From assembly GCA_021818585.1 (NCBI GenBank), contig JAKATU010000041.1, positions 1-64,000 of the forward strand: a stretch of DNA of 64,000 nucleotides. Direction: 5' to 3'. The notes beneath the pieces were generated by a model. The model did not search any database, was not told the origin of the DNA, and saw nothing but the letters and a program-made list of their open reading frames with translations. This DNA comes from Acidobacteriota bacterium (GTDB taxonomy: Bacteria; Acidobacteriota; Terriglobia; Terriglobales; Acidobacteriaceae). This document shows, in pieces, positions 18,801-26,851 of the stretch (its first letter is position 1; every line of letters starts with the position of its first letter). The position numbers and the translations under genes are program-made.

Positions 18801-20897
18801 TCCTGGGGTGGAACCGCCTTGCACACGGGATACGGGAACGAAGCGACTACTGGTCAGCTTCTGGCCGATGGCTATGTGAATGTACAAAGTGCTGATGGAT
18901 CGTATCCGTACGCTTCCTATACGGATCTTGATAATGGTCTGACATTCAACACTTCAGATGGCGGAGAAACAGTCAGCCATATCAATACCTGGCCGGGGGG
19001 AGATCCCTTAACAGGTTCTCCGGCCGGCAGTACGATTGGCCTGCAGTTTGAAAACTCATATTGCTACTGGGATACCTCTCCCTCTACTGGGGGGCATGCG
19101 ACGAGCCGGTGGTGTTTCAGGGGTGGTCCGTCGGCATCGGGTACTGCGAGTGGATTTGAGTACGACACGTGGAACGGCTCTTCCTGGGTAAATCTATTCA
19201 ATCTGGCACCTGGTGCGAGCGGCAGTGCGAATTTTAGCATTTCCGGGAACGAGAGTGTATCCGGCAATCTGTCAGCGGCTGAAATAAATGGTGAAATTAC
19301 AGTGGATGGGAGCACCTATACATCACTGAACAATGCCTGGAATGCGGCGGTGGCAATTGCAAACAGCTCCGGGCAGAACCAGACGATTCGACTGGGCCCT
19401 GGTGAGTTCAATATAACGGCGACCCTTTCAGAGCCATCGAATGGGGCGTGTGTCAGTCTTATTGGTTCAGCGGGTGCAGCTACTACAGCGGATACAACGA
19501 ATGCATCAACTACGTTGAATGTGCCTGCAAACCTAAATGGCCCAATCTTCTTTGCCGGCAACACAGTTCAGGCACTGGGGTGCACCTTTGAAAATCTGAA
19601 CGTGCTTGCGAACCAGAATGCGACATACGGGTTTCAGATGGAGTGGTTCCGCGGTTTGATGATGGATACGGTGACCGTCAACGATACGAGTGAGGAAGCG
19701 ATTTTGCTTGGAGAGGAGTCGACGACCAGCGGTCATCAGTCGAACTTTCTCATGCGGAATATTACGGTGAGCTATAGCAGTGCAAAGTTTACTCCGGCGA
19801 ATAGGCCGGCCTATGGTGTTCATCTGCTAAAGACTGCGGTTGATAGCTACATGGATGACGTCCTGGTTCGAAATGCGCTGACTGCTTCGATTTATAACGA
19901 GGGAACCGGCAATACGGGAAATATGATCCATGGTTTTGGATATCCATATACGTGCACTACCGCGCCATGCGTAAATAATGCTACCAGCTCGACGGCATCT
20001 AACGCTTCCTACGCGACAAGCTATGTGATTTATGACACTGGTGGTGGCGGTTCAGTATGGAACGACACCTATATTGATAGTCCTGCCGTTGCAGGGTTTT
20101 ATATTGGAGCAAACGGTGTATCCATCGATGGTGGGCATATTCAATGGCCTGACTTTACGAGTTTTCCTTCTGCGAACCTGGCTTATGTCGCAGATGGTGT
20201 TACAAATAATCTGCTTATTTCAGACATCAGTTGCCTCGGTATGAGCGCCACAGCCAATTGGATTACGTATGGGGGAGCCTCAGGTAACCCGCCTTCGTTC
20301 TCGAGCATTCATCATCTGACGGGTTGCGGGAATTACTATCAGGCTCTGGAGCCCGCTGTGACGACTGGATTTTCCAGCGGCGGGGCGAACATTAACGATC
20401 CAAGCGGCGCTGTTCCGAGGGTTTGGGCGACACCACTCTCCTCCTCTGCGAACGAGGATGCCTATTCGGCGCAGATGTACAGCGGCTACGAGGGCGACGC
20501 TTATCAGGCTCATTTCTCTGGCGTTAACCCGTTTTTTAACGTTACCTACCAGGGCACTGTAAGGACCAATGGCGGATTGGCTCTGAGTACTGTCATCAAC
20601 ACAGCGTCTAGCCTGACACTGACAACCGCGAATAAGAACGTGATTGCCAATGCGGCGAGCGGACCACAAACCATTACTTTGCCGAGTTGCTACACCGCAA
20701 TGGCTGATCGGATGCAACCGACTGGGCTTGAACTTACGATCATTAAGTCGGACACGAGTTCCAACGCAGTTACCCTTCAAACCGTATCGTCACAGACAAT
20801 CGACTACCAAGGGTCTACTGCGCAGACGTTAACCATCACCTCTCCTGAAGCAAGAAACCTGGTCTGCGGGCCCGATGATAACTGGTACGCGTATTGA
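15870..20897 (+). CDS. giant secreted tail-spike-like protein with beta-helix modules
   Basis: A protein of 1675 residues from the ATG at 15870, which has GAGG six bases upstream. It begins with a basic stretch and a hydrophobic core (MWLVAFVFIAASFPCFAQ), a Sec signal peptide. Then come a beta-rich domain (TTVQGTVYEANGQPASGTM), a phage tail-fibre repeat (TGGTMTGPLTLAGDP, LPLTGGTIQGALQV with KSYVD and KRYAD), and two pectate-lyase-like beta-helix modules. The first starts near SPSLAAIENAVDYAYSHA, the second near YTSLNNAWNAAVAIANSSG. A signal peptide is not expected on a normal phage spike. The end overlaps the terminase start by 23 bases. It may bind or cut a polysaccharide; the substrate is unknown. 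Confidence 0.72.
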   Translation: MTKRGFMLRRMLVTFGRRGTGRLTMWLVAFVFIAASFPCFAQVATTTVQGTVYEANGQPASGTMLISWPAFTTVGNQAVAAGSTSITIGTDGFASVNLAPNQNAFPSGTYYTVVYHLSDGTVNQEYWVVPAAATVAIGSVRVQIEPATVAVQSVSKSYVDSSIAALSTTYLPTTGGTMTGPLTLAGDPTSDLQAATKRYADTLAAGDLPLTGGTIQGALQVANIIQKGPKIDVRDSDFSLGQPVGGITVTNGACTSAPTVSIPPPQYSQDGSQATAIAKCVNGQVEIGITFPGGGYISSEVPTISGGGTSGVAATLTLAGTAGPADPTGTSPSLAAIENAVDYAYSHAETSQSVAEVYIPQGVYELDGTLRVPCDISLEGDGMASTILNPIINQDNGITVYPATQHPDAWDCRGSISKLAINTPSGHLYSATELSILSSAGFSLKDIDVSGGGGRGISTQAGTERTYASDIEIDTVRWPLIWNGNEQHMKKLNIALPGASEDTVQEPDGSYGNYCFGTGNCVDGEYPSTQWNGGNLTYASGDGTTATFYIRGNSPLISTSPIVAGQHFTVAGTTGVDLDGLYVATSVTNNVTSDPSGSCSATNECFEVQGKSTAQGVATITASSTTATFSADSDVITLSSNTGFSPWASISGEGIPSNTWVVAVQGDTVTLSQVTSAAETDSAVTSMPVWKPTIMPDHNAAVTFASAAGAIDDGSIKPLFYAGCFHVNTFGSSISHFYCEGFPLNGQPTVNSTLEYGGDPPVTSLTGNLNGSMGPLSQVSVADNSWFQTYINDPQDILLFNAGQVVKIVPQDYSYGNTSPSAYVQGVLRDQYELATVVMSRNNQMFVIARNDNGSTAPDGTTWPAGSEVAEYPQANSGYGPLLFADNHVNAINPPSGNWSTGCNDQNENICGSYLIGSIPNQISTFSTGQAATQAGLAGANVELLANERWGSGNDASAEPEGAGFVKTVGSGGVVMSSWGGTALHTGYGNEATTGQLLADGYVNVQSADGSYPYASYTDLDNGLTFNTSDGGETVSHINTWPGGDPLTGSPAGSTIGLQFENSYCYWDTSPSTGGHATSRWCFRGGPSASGTASGFEYDTWNGSSWVNLFNLAPGASGSANFSISGNESVSGNLSAAEINGEITVDGSTYTSLNNAWNAAVAIANSSGQNQTIRLGPGEFNITATLSEPSNGACVSLIGSAGAATTADTTNASTTLNVPANLNGPIFFAGNTVQALGCTFENLNVLANQNATYGFQMEWFRGLMMDTVTVNDTSEEAILLGEESTTSGHQSNFLMRNITVSYSSAKFTPANRPAYGVHLLKTAVDSYMDDVLVRNALTASIYNEGTGNTGNMIHGFGYPYTCTTAPCVNNATSSTASNASYATSYVIYDTGGGGSVWNDTYIDSPAVAGFYIGANGVSIDGGHIQWPDFTSFPSANLAYVADGVTNNLLISDISCLGMSATANWITYGGASGNPPSFSSIHHLTGCGNYYQALEPAVTTGFSSGGANINDPSGAVPRVWATPLSSSANEDAYSAQMYSGYEGDAYQAHFSGVNPFFNVTYQGTVRTNGGLALSTVINTASSLTLTTANKNVIANAASGPQTITLPSCYTAMADRMQPTGLELTIIKSDTSSNAVTLQTVSSQTIDYQGSTAQTLTITSPEARNLVCGPDDNWYAY

Positions 20898-22416
20898 TTC
20901 TGAACAGTATGAGCGGCTTGGTTGCGAAGGGGGCAAGCCGCTCATCATCAGCAGGGTGAGCCCCCATGATCTTATGATGATGGGGCACGAGCTTGATTCG
21001 CGCTTGTCCGGCATTGATGGAATATTAGCGTATTTTCTGGCACGGTCCGCGCTGCAGATCAGGAGCCGCGGTGGCAGGAACGTAGCTCTTGTACCAAATC
21101 GTGTGCAGAGAGAGTATGAACGGCGCAGAGGTCAACAGAACATCATTCTGAAGGCGCGGCAACTGGGAGTGAGCACCTGGATTGCTGCGCGATTCTTTTT
21201 GAAAACAGCATTTATTCCTGGCACCCTGACAGTTCAGGTAGCCCACACCCAGGAAGCCGCGGAAAGTTTATTCAAAATGGTTCATCGCTTTTATCGATTG
21301 CTTCCAGTGGATGTTAGAGAGTCCCTGGGGCAAGTTCGCGCGAATGTGGGACAGCTGACATTCGTGGGAACCGACAGCGAATATCGGGTTGAGACGGCTG
21401 GCGACCGTAATGCGGGACGGGGGCTTACGATCAGCAATCTTCATTGTTCCGAAGTTGCCCGTTGGCCGGGAGACGCATCGGAGACATTGCAGGGGTTGCG
21501 GGCAGCTTTGATTCCGGATGGGGAACTGGTGCTGGAGTCAACGCCGATGGGTGCATCTGGCTGCTTCTGGCGGGAATGGCAGGATGCGGAGAGCACAGGT
21601 GTGGTGCAGCACTTCTTCCCGTGGTGGTGGGAGTCTGCATATGTGTCGGAGTCACCTGAGGAATCCTCGCTGACGAATGAAGAGCGGTGTTTGAGGGGAC
21701 AGCATGGGCTCACACTGGAGCAGATTGGATATCGGCGACTGGTACAGAAGCGCTATCGTGAACTCGCGAAGCAGGAGTTTGCCGAGACGGCCCATGAGTG
21801 CTTTCTCGCGAGTGGCAGCTGTTATTTCGATACCGCGGTGATCGATCGAAGGCTTGTCGAGGTCAAAGATCCGGTTCTCACCAGTCTTGGCGGGCGATTG
21901 CATGTGTGGTTTCCGCCGCAGAGTAGGAGGCGATACATTGTTGCTGTTGACCCCGCAGGAGGAGGCACCCAGGGCGATTACTCGGTGGTGCAGGTGATCG
22001 ATGCTGAGACGGGTTTGCAGTGCGCCGAATTGCAAGCTCATCTGACAGTTCTAGAAACAGCGCAGGAAGCGGTGAAGCTGGCAAGAGAATATGGGAATGC
22101 CCTGGTCGCGGTGGAGCGAAATAATCATGGAGTCGCGGTGATTGCATTTCTTCGCAGTGTTTGTCGCTACAGTCATTTATTTCAGCAGGGAGGACAGGAC
22201 GGATGGCTTACGACGTCGATTTCACGACCCCAGATGCTGGCTTCCCTGGCGTCTGTTTTGGTGGAGACGCCCGCGCTTTTCTCCAGCAGGCGGTTGCTCA
22301 TGGAATGCCGGACTTTCATACGGAAGGAAAATGGTCGAATCGAGGCGCAAACGGGGGAGCATGATGATTGCGTTTTTGCCATGGCGATCGCCCTCGCAGT
22401 AAGAGCGGGGCGATAA
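20875..22416 (+). CDS. phage terminase large subunit
   Basis: A 513-residue DNA-packaging motor. The ATPase part has KARQLGVSTW (residues 93-102) as the phosphate loop, ISNLHCSEVARW as Walker B region and ESTPMG as coupling motif. The nuclease part has the acidic positions in VAVDPAGGGTQGDYSV (Asp359), VAVERNNHG (Glu414) and GEHDDCVFAMAIAL near residue 500. All expected motifs are intact. No small-subunit gene is recognised beside it. The ATG lies inside the end of the spike gene. A HipA-like kinase and not the portal follows, which is unusual. Confidence 0.9.
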   Translation: MITGTRIDSEQYERLGCEGGKPLIISRVSPHDLMMMGHELDSRLSGIDGILAYFLARSALQIRSRGGRNVALVPNRVQREYERRRGQQNIILKARQLGVSTWIAARFFLKTAFIPGTLTVQVAHTQEAAESLFKMVHRFYRLLPVDVRESLGQVRANVGQLTFVGTDSEYRVETAGDRNAGRGLTISNLHCSEVARWPGDASETLQGLRAALIPDGELVLESTPMGASGCFWREWQDAESTGVVQHFFPWWWESAYVSESPEESSLTNEERCLRGQHGLTLEQIGYRRLVQKRYRELAKQEFAETAHECFLASGSCYFDTAVIDRRLVEVKDPVLTSLGGRLHVWFPPQSRRRYIVAVDPAGGGTQGDYSVVQVIDAETGLQCAELQAHLTVLETAQEAVKLAREYGNALVAVERNNHGVAVIAFLRSVCRYSHLFQQGGQDGWLTTSISRPQMLASLASVLVETPALFSSRRLLMECRTFIRKENGRIEAQTGEHDDCVFAMAIALAVRAGR

Positions 22417-22523
22417 GGCAAGGTGCGGATGAGCCTCGATTCTGCTCGAAGGCATGTCATTTTGGATGCTTAGTCGTTGCAGTGTGTGCGGTACAGGGTA
22501 GGATGTTGAATTGCGGAGGTAAT

Positions 22524-23396
22524 GTGGCGGTTCTGGCGATACAACATATCAAGAGGATGCGGGGCGGCGCGCAGGGGCACTTGATGTACGCCGACGACGG
22601 CGTTCCTTATGTTGTTAAGTTCCAAAATAATCCCCAGGATTTGCGTGTTTTGGTAAACGAGTGGCTTGCAACGCATCTGGCTCGGATTATTGGATTGCCT
22701 TCGCCACCTTGCGAAGTAGTGGAAGTGACTCCGTGGCTGATTGATCATTCAAAGGAGTTAAGCATCGTTGTTGGAGAACAAGTGGAATCCTGTGCACCTG
22801 GCCTACATTTTGGTTCACAGTTTATTGGTGGTTTGATGCCCGGCAACAGCGTGGATTATCTGCCGGAACAGCAATTAGCCGATGTTCGGAACCTGAAGGA
22901 TTTTGCCGGGATGCTGGTGTTTGATAAGTGGACTTGTAATTCGAACGGACGTCAAGCAGTGTTTCATCGCAAGCAGCGGGAGCGCAAATACACGGCTACA
23001 TTTATCGATCACGGTTTTTGTTTTGGCGCGGGAGAGTGGGAGTTTCACGATGCGCCACTCAGAGGCGTGTTCGCCAGGAACCTAGTGTATGAGGGGATAA
23101 GAGGCTGGGAGAACTTTGAACCTTGGATGACGCGAGTGCGGGAGATCGCGATTGATCGAATATGGCAGATCGCAGAGCGTATTCCTCCTGAGTGGTATCG
23201 GGCTGATGCGGAGGCTCTGGAGCAGTTGGTGGAACGAGTCTATGCCAGGCGCGAGAGAGTTCCGGAGTGGATTAGCGCATTTCGGGAATCTTCCCGTGAG
23301 CCCTTTCCGAACTGGAAGGGTGTTGCGATGGCCGGGGTGAGCAGGATGATGGGGGGAGAAATTACAGACGATGATGGTCAAGGGAGGGGTGTGTAA
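22524..23396 (+). CDS. HipA-like kinase
   Basis: A 290-residue protein of the HipA family kinase fold, lacking the N-terminal half of full HipA. Nucleotide-binding lysine is in PYVVKFQNN. The catalytic loop is LVFDKWTCNSNGRQ, with Asp and Asn in the expected places, and the metal site is TFIDHGFCF. The preferred start is GTG at 22524, with GGAGG four bases before it; an upstream ATG at 22503 is possible. The stop overlaps the DUF3037 start (TAATG). HipA kinases phosphorylate tRNA synthetases or other host targets; the target here is unknown. Confidence 0.82.
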   Translation: MAVLAIQHIKRMRGGAQGHLMYADDGVPYVVKFQNNPQDLRVLVNEWLATHLARIIGLPSPPCEVVEVTPWLIDHSKELSIVVGEQVESCAPGLHFGSQFIGGLMPGNSVDYLPEQQLADVRNLKDFAGMLVFDKWTCNSNGRQAVFHRKQRERKYTATFIDHGFCFGAGEWEFHDAPLRGVFARNLVYEGIRGWENFEPWMTRVREIAIDRIWQIAERIPPEWYRADAEALEQLVERVYARRERVPEWISAFRESSREPFPNWKGVAMAGVSRMMGGEITDDDGQGRGV

Positions 23397-24217
23397 TGCA
23401 GCGCCGGCCCTGTGAGTTTTTCCTTGTGAGGTATGTTCCTGATCCGCTTCGAGAGGAGTTTGTAAACATTGGAGTCCTCTTGCGAGATGCCGGTGGTAAC
23501 GCGGCGCAGGTAAGATTTACTCGCGACTGGACGCGTGTTCGCTGTGCTGATCCTGACGCAGACATTGATATGCTGGAGGCTCTGGAACAGGAAATCGAAC
23601 GGCGCTTGACTCAGCATCGAGAAGACACGCCCAATGTACTTAACACATTGGAAGATACTCTTTCCAACGGTTTGCAGATTACTGACTCTAAGGGGTGTCT
23701 GGCGGAATCTATCCCGGTCGAGATTGACCGGCTGATGAAAATGTACGTGGAGTCGCGAAAAAAGGAGCCCGCCAGCCGTGTAAGTGGAAGACAAAGGGTG
23801 GGCCGAGCCATGCGTCGAGAGTTTGAGCGGGCCGGTGTCTGGAACATGATGAGCAAGCGCATTGCAGCGTCGCAGTACACGCGGGCTGGTGACTCACTTC
23901 TCCTGGACTGCGGTTATCGCCCGAATGGGGTGATCAAAATGTTTCATGCCGTTTCATTGGATGGCGATATTGATCTAGCGAAGGTGCTTGCTTTCAGCAT
24001 GCCCAGCCTAAGTGCAGGGGTGAGACGAGTAGAAGGCGCGAAGTTGGAATTGACTGCAATCGTGGAGCCGGTGCGCGAGTTGAAGAGCACGGAAGAGGAA
24101 GATATTTCGCAGTACAAATTCGGAGTGGAAGCAATGGAGGCGGCTGATATCCGGGTGCTGACTACTTCAGACCTGGGACGTGTTGCGGAGACGGCGCGTC
24201 GCGAATTGCATTTATAA
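23396..24217 (+). CDS. DUF3037 protein, partner of the HipA-like kinase
   Basis: A 273-residue soluble protein starting CEFFLVRYVPDPLREEFVNIG, characteristic of DUF3037. It overlaps the kinase gene by one base of start and stop, so the pair is one unit. A terminator follows at 24279. HipA-like kinases and DUF3037 proteins are often neighbours, and an antitoxin or adaptor function is plausible but not shown. No DNA-binding motif is seen, unlike HipB. Confidence 0.78.
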   Translation: MQRRPCEFFLVRYVPDPLREEFVNIGVLLRDAGGNAAQVRFTRDWTRVRCADPDADIDMLEALEQEIERRLTQHREDTPNVLNTLEDTLSNGLQITDSKGCLAESIPVEIDRLMKMYVESRKKEPASRVSGRQRVGRAMRREFERAGVWNMMSKRIAASQYTRAGDSLLLDCGYRPNGVIKMFHAVSLDGDIDLAKVLAFSMPSLSAGVRRVEGAKLELTAIVEPVRELKSTEEEDISQYKFGVEAMEAADIRVLTTSDLGRVAETARRELHL

Positions 24218-24278
24218 GTTCAGGCTACAGTAGTACGATTCAGGTACGACGAAGGAAAACTAAAGATTATCAACCAAG

Positions 24279-24301
24279 GCCCGCTATTCAGCGGGCTTTT
24301 T
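24279..24301 (+). terminator. terminator between the HipA-like/DUF3037 cassette and the portal gene
   Basis: A six-pair GC stem, GCCCGC with GCGGGC, six-base loop, then five T. It closes the kinase cassette and would reduce readthrough into the portal gene. Confidence 0.8.
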
Positions 24302-24323
24302 GCTTTTGCAAACAAGGGAGGGA

Positions 24324-25634
24324 ATGGCAGCGGTGAGATTACGAGACACATTGCAACAGGCGCGGGAATTGCTGGCGGGCGCGAGAAAGATGGGAGAGAA
24401 CGGAATTGCTGAACGGAAGACCAAGGCGTTGCCGTCCATCCTCGCGCCGTATCAGATCCCTTCGCGTGCTATGCCAAAGCCCACACCGGCCAATTTGCGG
24501 CGATTTGCGGAGACCCCGGTGGTCCGTCGGGCAATCAATATCGTCAAGGACCGGGTAGCCAGTCTTGACTGGCAGGTTCGGCTAAAGCGTGACTACCGCA
24601 TCGGGGACGTGAGTTACGCAAAGCGGCGCTTGAGAGCGCTAAGGCATTCGCTCGAGCATCCGAATCCTTCGGATTCGTTTCGAACGCTGATTGAGCAGGT
24701 GATCGAAGATGCCCTGGTGGGTGGCTTTGGAGCAATAGAGATGGAGACCACCGGGGACATGGAGCAGCCGTTCGAATTATGGCCGGTTGACGGGGCGACT
24801 ATTCAAATCGACCCGAAATGGAACGGGAATTCTGACAGCGTGAGGTACGCGCAGCAGACTGGCCTTCCTGGAACGAACGCTTTGATTCAGTTACGGGATG
24901 ACGAATTGATGTATTTCCGGACAAACCCGAGGAGCTATACGCCTTTTGGTTTGGGGCCATTAGAGGTGGCGTTTGAAACCGTGAACAGCTTTCTTGCGGC
25001 CCATAGCTTTGCAGGAAAACTGGCAAGCAACACTGTAGTGCAATACGCGTTGTGGATGAATGATGCCACTCCGTCGCAGCAGGAGCGGCTGATCCGGTGG
25101 TGGCAGGACGAGGTGGAGGGTACTGGACGGGTTCCTCTATTAAGTTCCCCTGAGAAGCCGGAGGTGCTGCGGTTTGCGGCCGGGACGGACGCCGACATGC
25201 GGATGAACTGGCAGCAGTTTCTCATCCGCATGATTGCCAACGCATTTTCACTTCCTCCGCTTTTGCTCGGACTTGAGCAGGATGTGAATCGCAGCACGGC
25301 TTCAGAGTTGATGGATGAGGCCTTTCACAGCGCAATTGTGCCCATGGCGAGGTTGATTGCTGAGCATATTACGAGGGATCTATTTGCGAAGCGACTGGGC
25401 TGGTCAGAGTTCGAATTCGTGTTTAACCAGTTGGACGCAACCGATGAGATGGAGCGGGTGGAAGTGCAGACCGCGTTGCTTGCGGCAGGAGTGCTTACGG
25501 TGAACGAAGTCCGTGCCATGAGAGGACTGGCTCCGCTACCGGAAGAGGGGAGCGCGGATGGAGATGCAGCACAGTCGCAGGATCGGATGGACGCCAAGTT
25601 GAAGGAGGTCATGCAACAGTCAGTTGTTGAGTAA
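24324..25634 (+). CDS. phage portal protein (HK97 type)
   Basis: A 436-residue portal protein that forms the DNA gate of the capsid. Typical parts are ETPVVRRAINIVKDRVASLDW near the N-terminus, DALVGGFGAIEM, TNPRSYTPFGLGPLEVAF, and NAFSLPPLLLGLEQDVNRST before the C-terminal helices. GGGAGG precedes the ATG closely. The portal starts 23 bases after a terminator, so it needs either antitermination or its own promoter. The length is normal. Confidence 0.9.
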   Translation: MAAVRLRDTLQQARELLAGARKMGENGIAERKTKALPSILAPYQIPSRAMPKPTPANLRRFAETPVVRRAINIVKDRVASLDWQVRLKRDYRIGDVSYAKRRLRALRHSLEHPNPSDSFRTLIEQVIEDALVGGFGAIEMETTGDMEQPFELWPVDGATIQIDPKWNGNSDSVRYAQQTGLPGTNALIQLRDDELMYFRTNPRSYTPFGLGPLEVAFETVNSFLAAHSFAGKLASNTVVQYALWMNDATPSQQERLIRWWQDEVEGTGRVPLLSSPEKPEVLRFAAGTDADMRMNWQQFLIRMIANAFSLPPLLLGLEQDVNRSTASELMDEAFHSAIVPMARLIAEHITRDLFAKRLGWSEFEFVFNQLDATDEMERVEVQTALLAAGVLTVNEVRAMRGLAPLPEEGSADGDAAQSQDRMDAKLKEVMQQSVVE

Positions 25635-25679
25635 GCAGGGATAGGAAGCAATGCAATTGGAAAAGATAACGGAGCGCGC

Positions 25680-26324
25680 ATGAAATTAAGAGCCATGGCA
25701 GTAGAACTGCCGGAGGTTCCAGAGCACCCGAACCGGGTAGCATTCGAGGGCGTTTTGACAGTCGTTGATGAGCCGAGTTCAAAGCCTCCGTCCGGAGCGC
25801 GTGGACATCGAGTGGTTTTGACTCGATCGGCCGCCCTGGCTGCGTTGCCCTCGCTGCTGGGCATGGGGGTGGATTTTACGCCTTCATGGGATGGGCATGA
25901 TGCAAGGCGTAAATGCGGTGTCATCACGGAAGCCGATCTGGTAGGGAGACAGTTGAAGGTTAACGGCTATCTCTTTGCGAAGGATTTTCCGGAAGTGATA
26001 CGGCAACTGAGGCAAACAATGCCAGGCGAGATGGGAATGTCGTACGAACTCGCCAACGCGCGTGTGGAAGATATGAATGCCCAGATCTGGACGTTGACGC
26101 GAGCAACCTTTACGGGTGCAGCTATTCTGCTACGGGATAAGGCTGCTTATCGCAATACCCGTTTTGAACTTTCGCCGAAGCGTTGTCGCAGCCTGGCTGC
26201 GGCTGCCTCGATGCGACGGGATGGTCAACGTCCGCAACTTCGTACGCGCGGCAGCGAGCTGCCGCGCAGAACTTTTGTACAGCAACCAGGAAAGGAAACC
26301 AGATGGAAATCCATGACGTACTGA
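25680..26324 (+). CDS. probable prohead protease
   Basis: A 214-residue protein in the position of the capsid maturation protease. FTPSWDGHDARRKCGVI carries a histidine and GEMGMSYELANARV a serine in the spacing of the herpes/HK97-type protease fold, followed by TFTGAAILLRDKAAY. The C-terminal 50 residues are basic and disordered-looking. GGAG precedes the ATG by six bases. The scaffold gene begins inside its 3' end. Protease identity is inferred from motifs by eye and gene order. Confidence 0.65.
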   Translation: MKLRAMAVELPEVPEHPNRVAFEGVLTVVDEPSSKPPSGARGHRVVLTRSAALAALPSLLGMGVDFTPSWDGHDARRKCGVITEADLVGRQLKVNGYLFAKDFPEVIRQLRQTMPGEMGMSYELANARVEDMNAQIWTLTRATFTGAAILLRDKAAYRNTRFELSPKRCRSLAAAASMRRDGQRPQLRTRGSELPRRTFVQQPGKETRWKSMTY

Positions 26325-26707
26325 ATGCCATGCAGGAAGGCATCGAACGCATGAGTGTGGCCGCCGCCACGATGGAGCGTACGGCTGAATTGATGGCGCA
26401 GGCCGGAGAAGCGCAGAAGATTATCGCGACGGCGGGAAGTGAACGCGAGCTGGAACTGGAGCGCAAGTTGGAAGATGCGGAGCGCCAGATTGCCGAGCTA
26501 CGCGCTCAGGGAACCCAGTTTGCAGAGAGAGCGTCCGCAGCTCGGAAAACTCTGCCTGCAGCTACGACACAGCTACTTGCAAAGCAGGGAATCACGACGC
26601 TCGACTCTGTCGAAGCGGGTGCCGTGGATGCCGCTCTTATTGGGCTAAGCCTTGAGCAGAGAATCGCTGTGAAAGCACAGTTGTTGCGCGCCGGCGTGCT
26701 GCGGTAG
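26303..26707 (+). CDS. coiled-coil scaffold-like protein
   Basis: A 134-residue protein with a long central coiled coil (ELELERKLEDAERQIAELRAQ) and a small C-terminal helical part (LAKQGITTLDSVEAGAVDA). AAGGAA precedes the ATG, which overlaps the protease gene by 22 bases. Between protease and capsid genes this is the normal place of a scaffold or capsid-delta domain. No catalytic motif is present. Confidence 0.6.
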   Translation: MEIHDVLNAMQEGIERMSVAAATMERTAELMAQAGEAQKIIATAGSERELELERKLEDAERQIAELRAQGTQFAERASAARKTLPAATTQLLAKQGITTLDSVEAGAVDAALIGLSLEQRIAVKAQLLRAGVLR

Positions 26708-26794
26708 GCGAATATTCCGTTGCAGCGAATTTGGCCAAATCGGAAATAGCATCAATCTGATTGGCCGAGTAAGTGTATGAGTTTTGATTGTGAA

Positions 26795-26819
26795 GAGGCC
26801 GCAAATTGTCGGCCTCTTT
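26795..26819 (+). terminator. hairpin upstream of the major capsid gene
   Basis: GAGGCCG pairs with CGGCCTC, extended by AA/TT, loop of eight bases, then TTT and C. It lies inside the capsid operon, so it may be an attenuator, an RNA-processing or stability element rather than a full stop. Confidence 0.6.
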
Positions 26820-26851
26820 CTATTACCCGCCCTAAGGGCAGAAAGAAAAAG

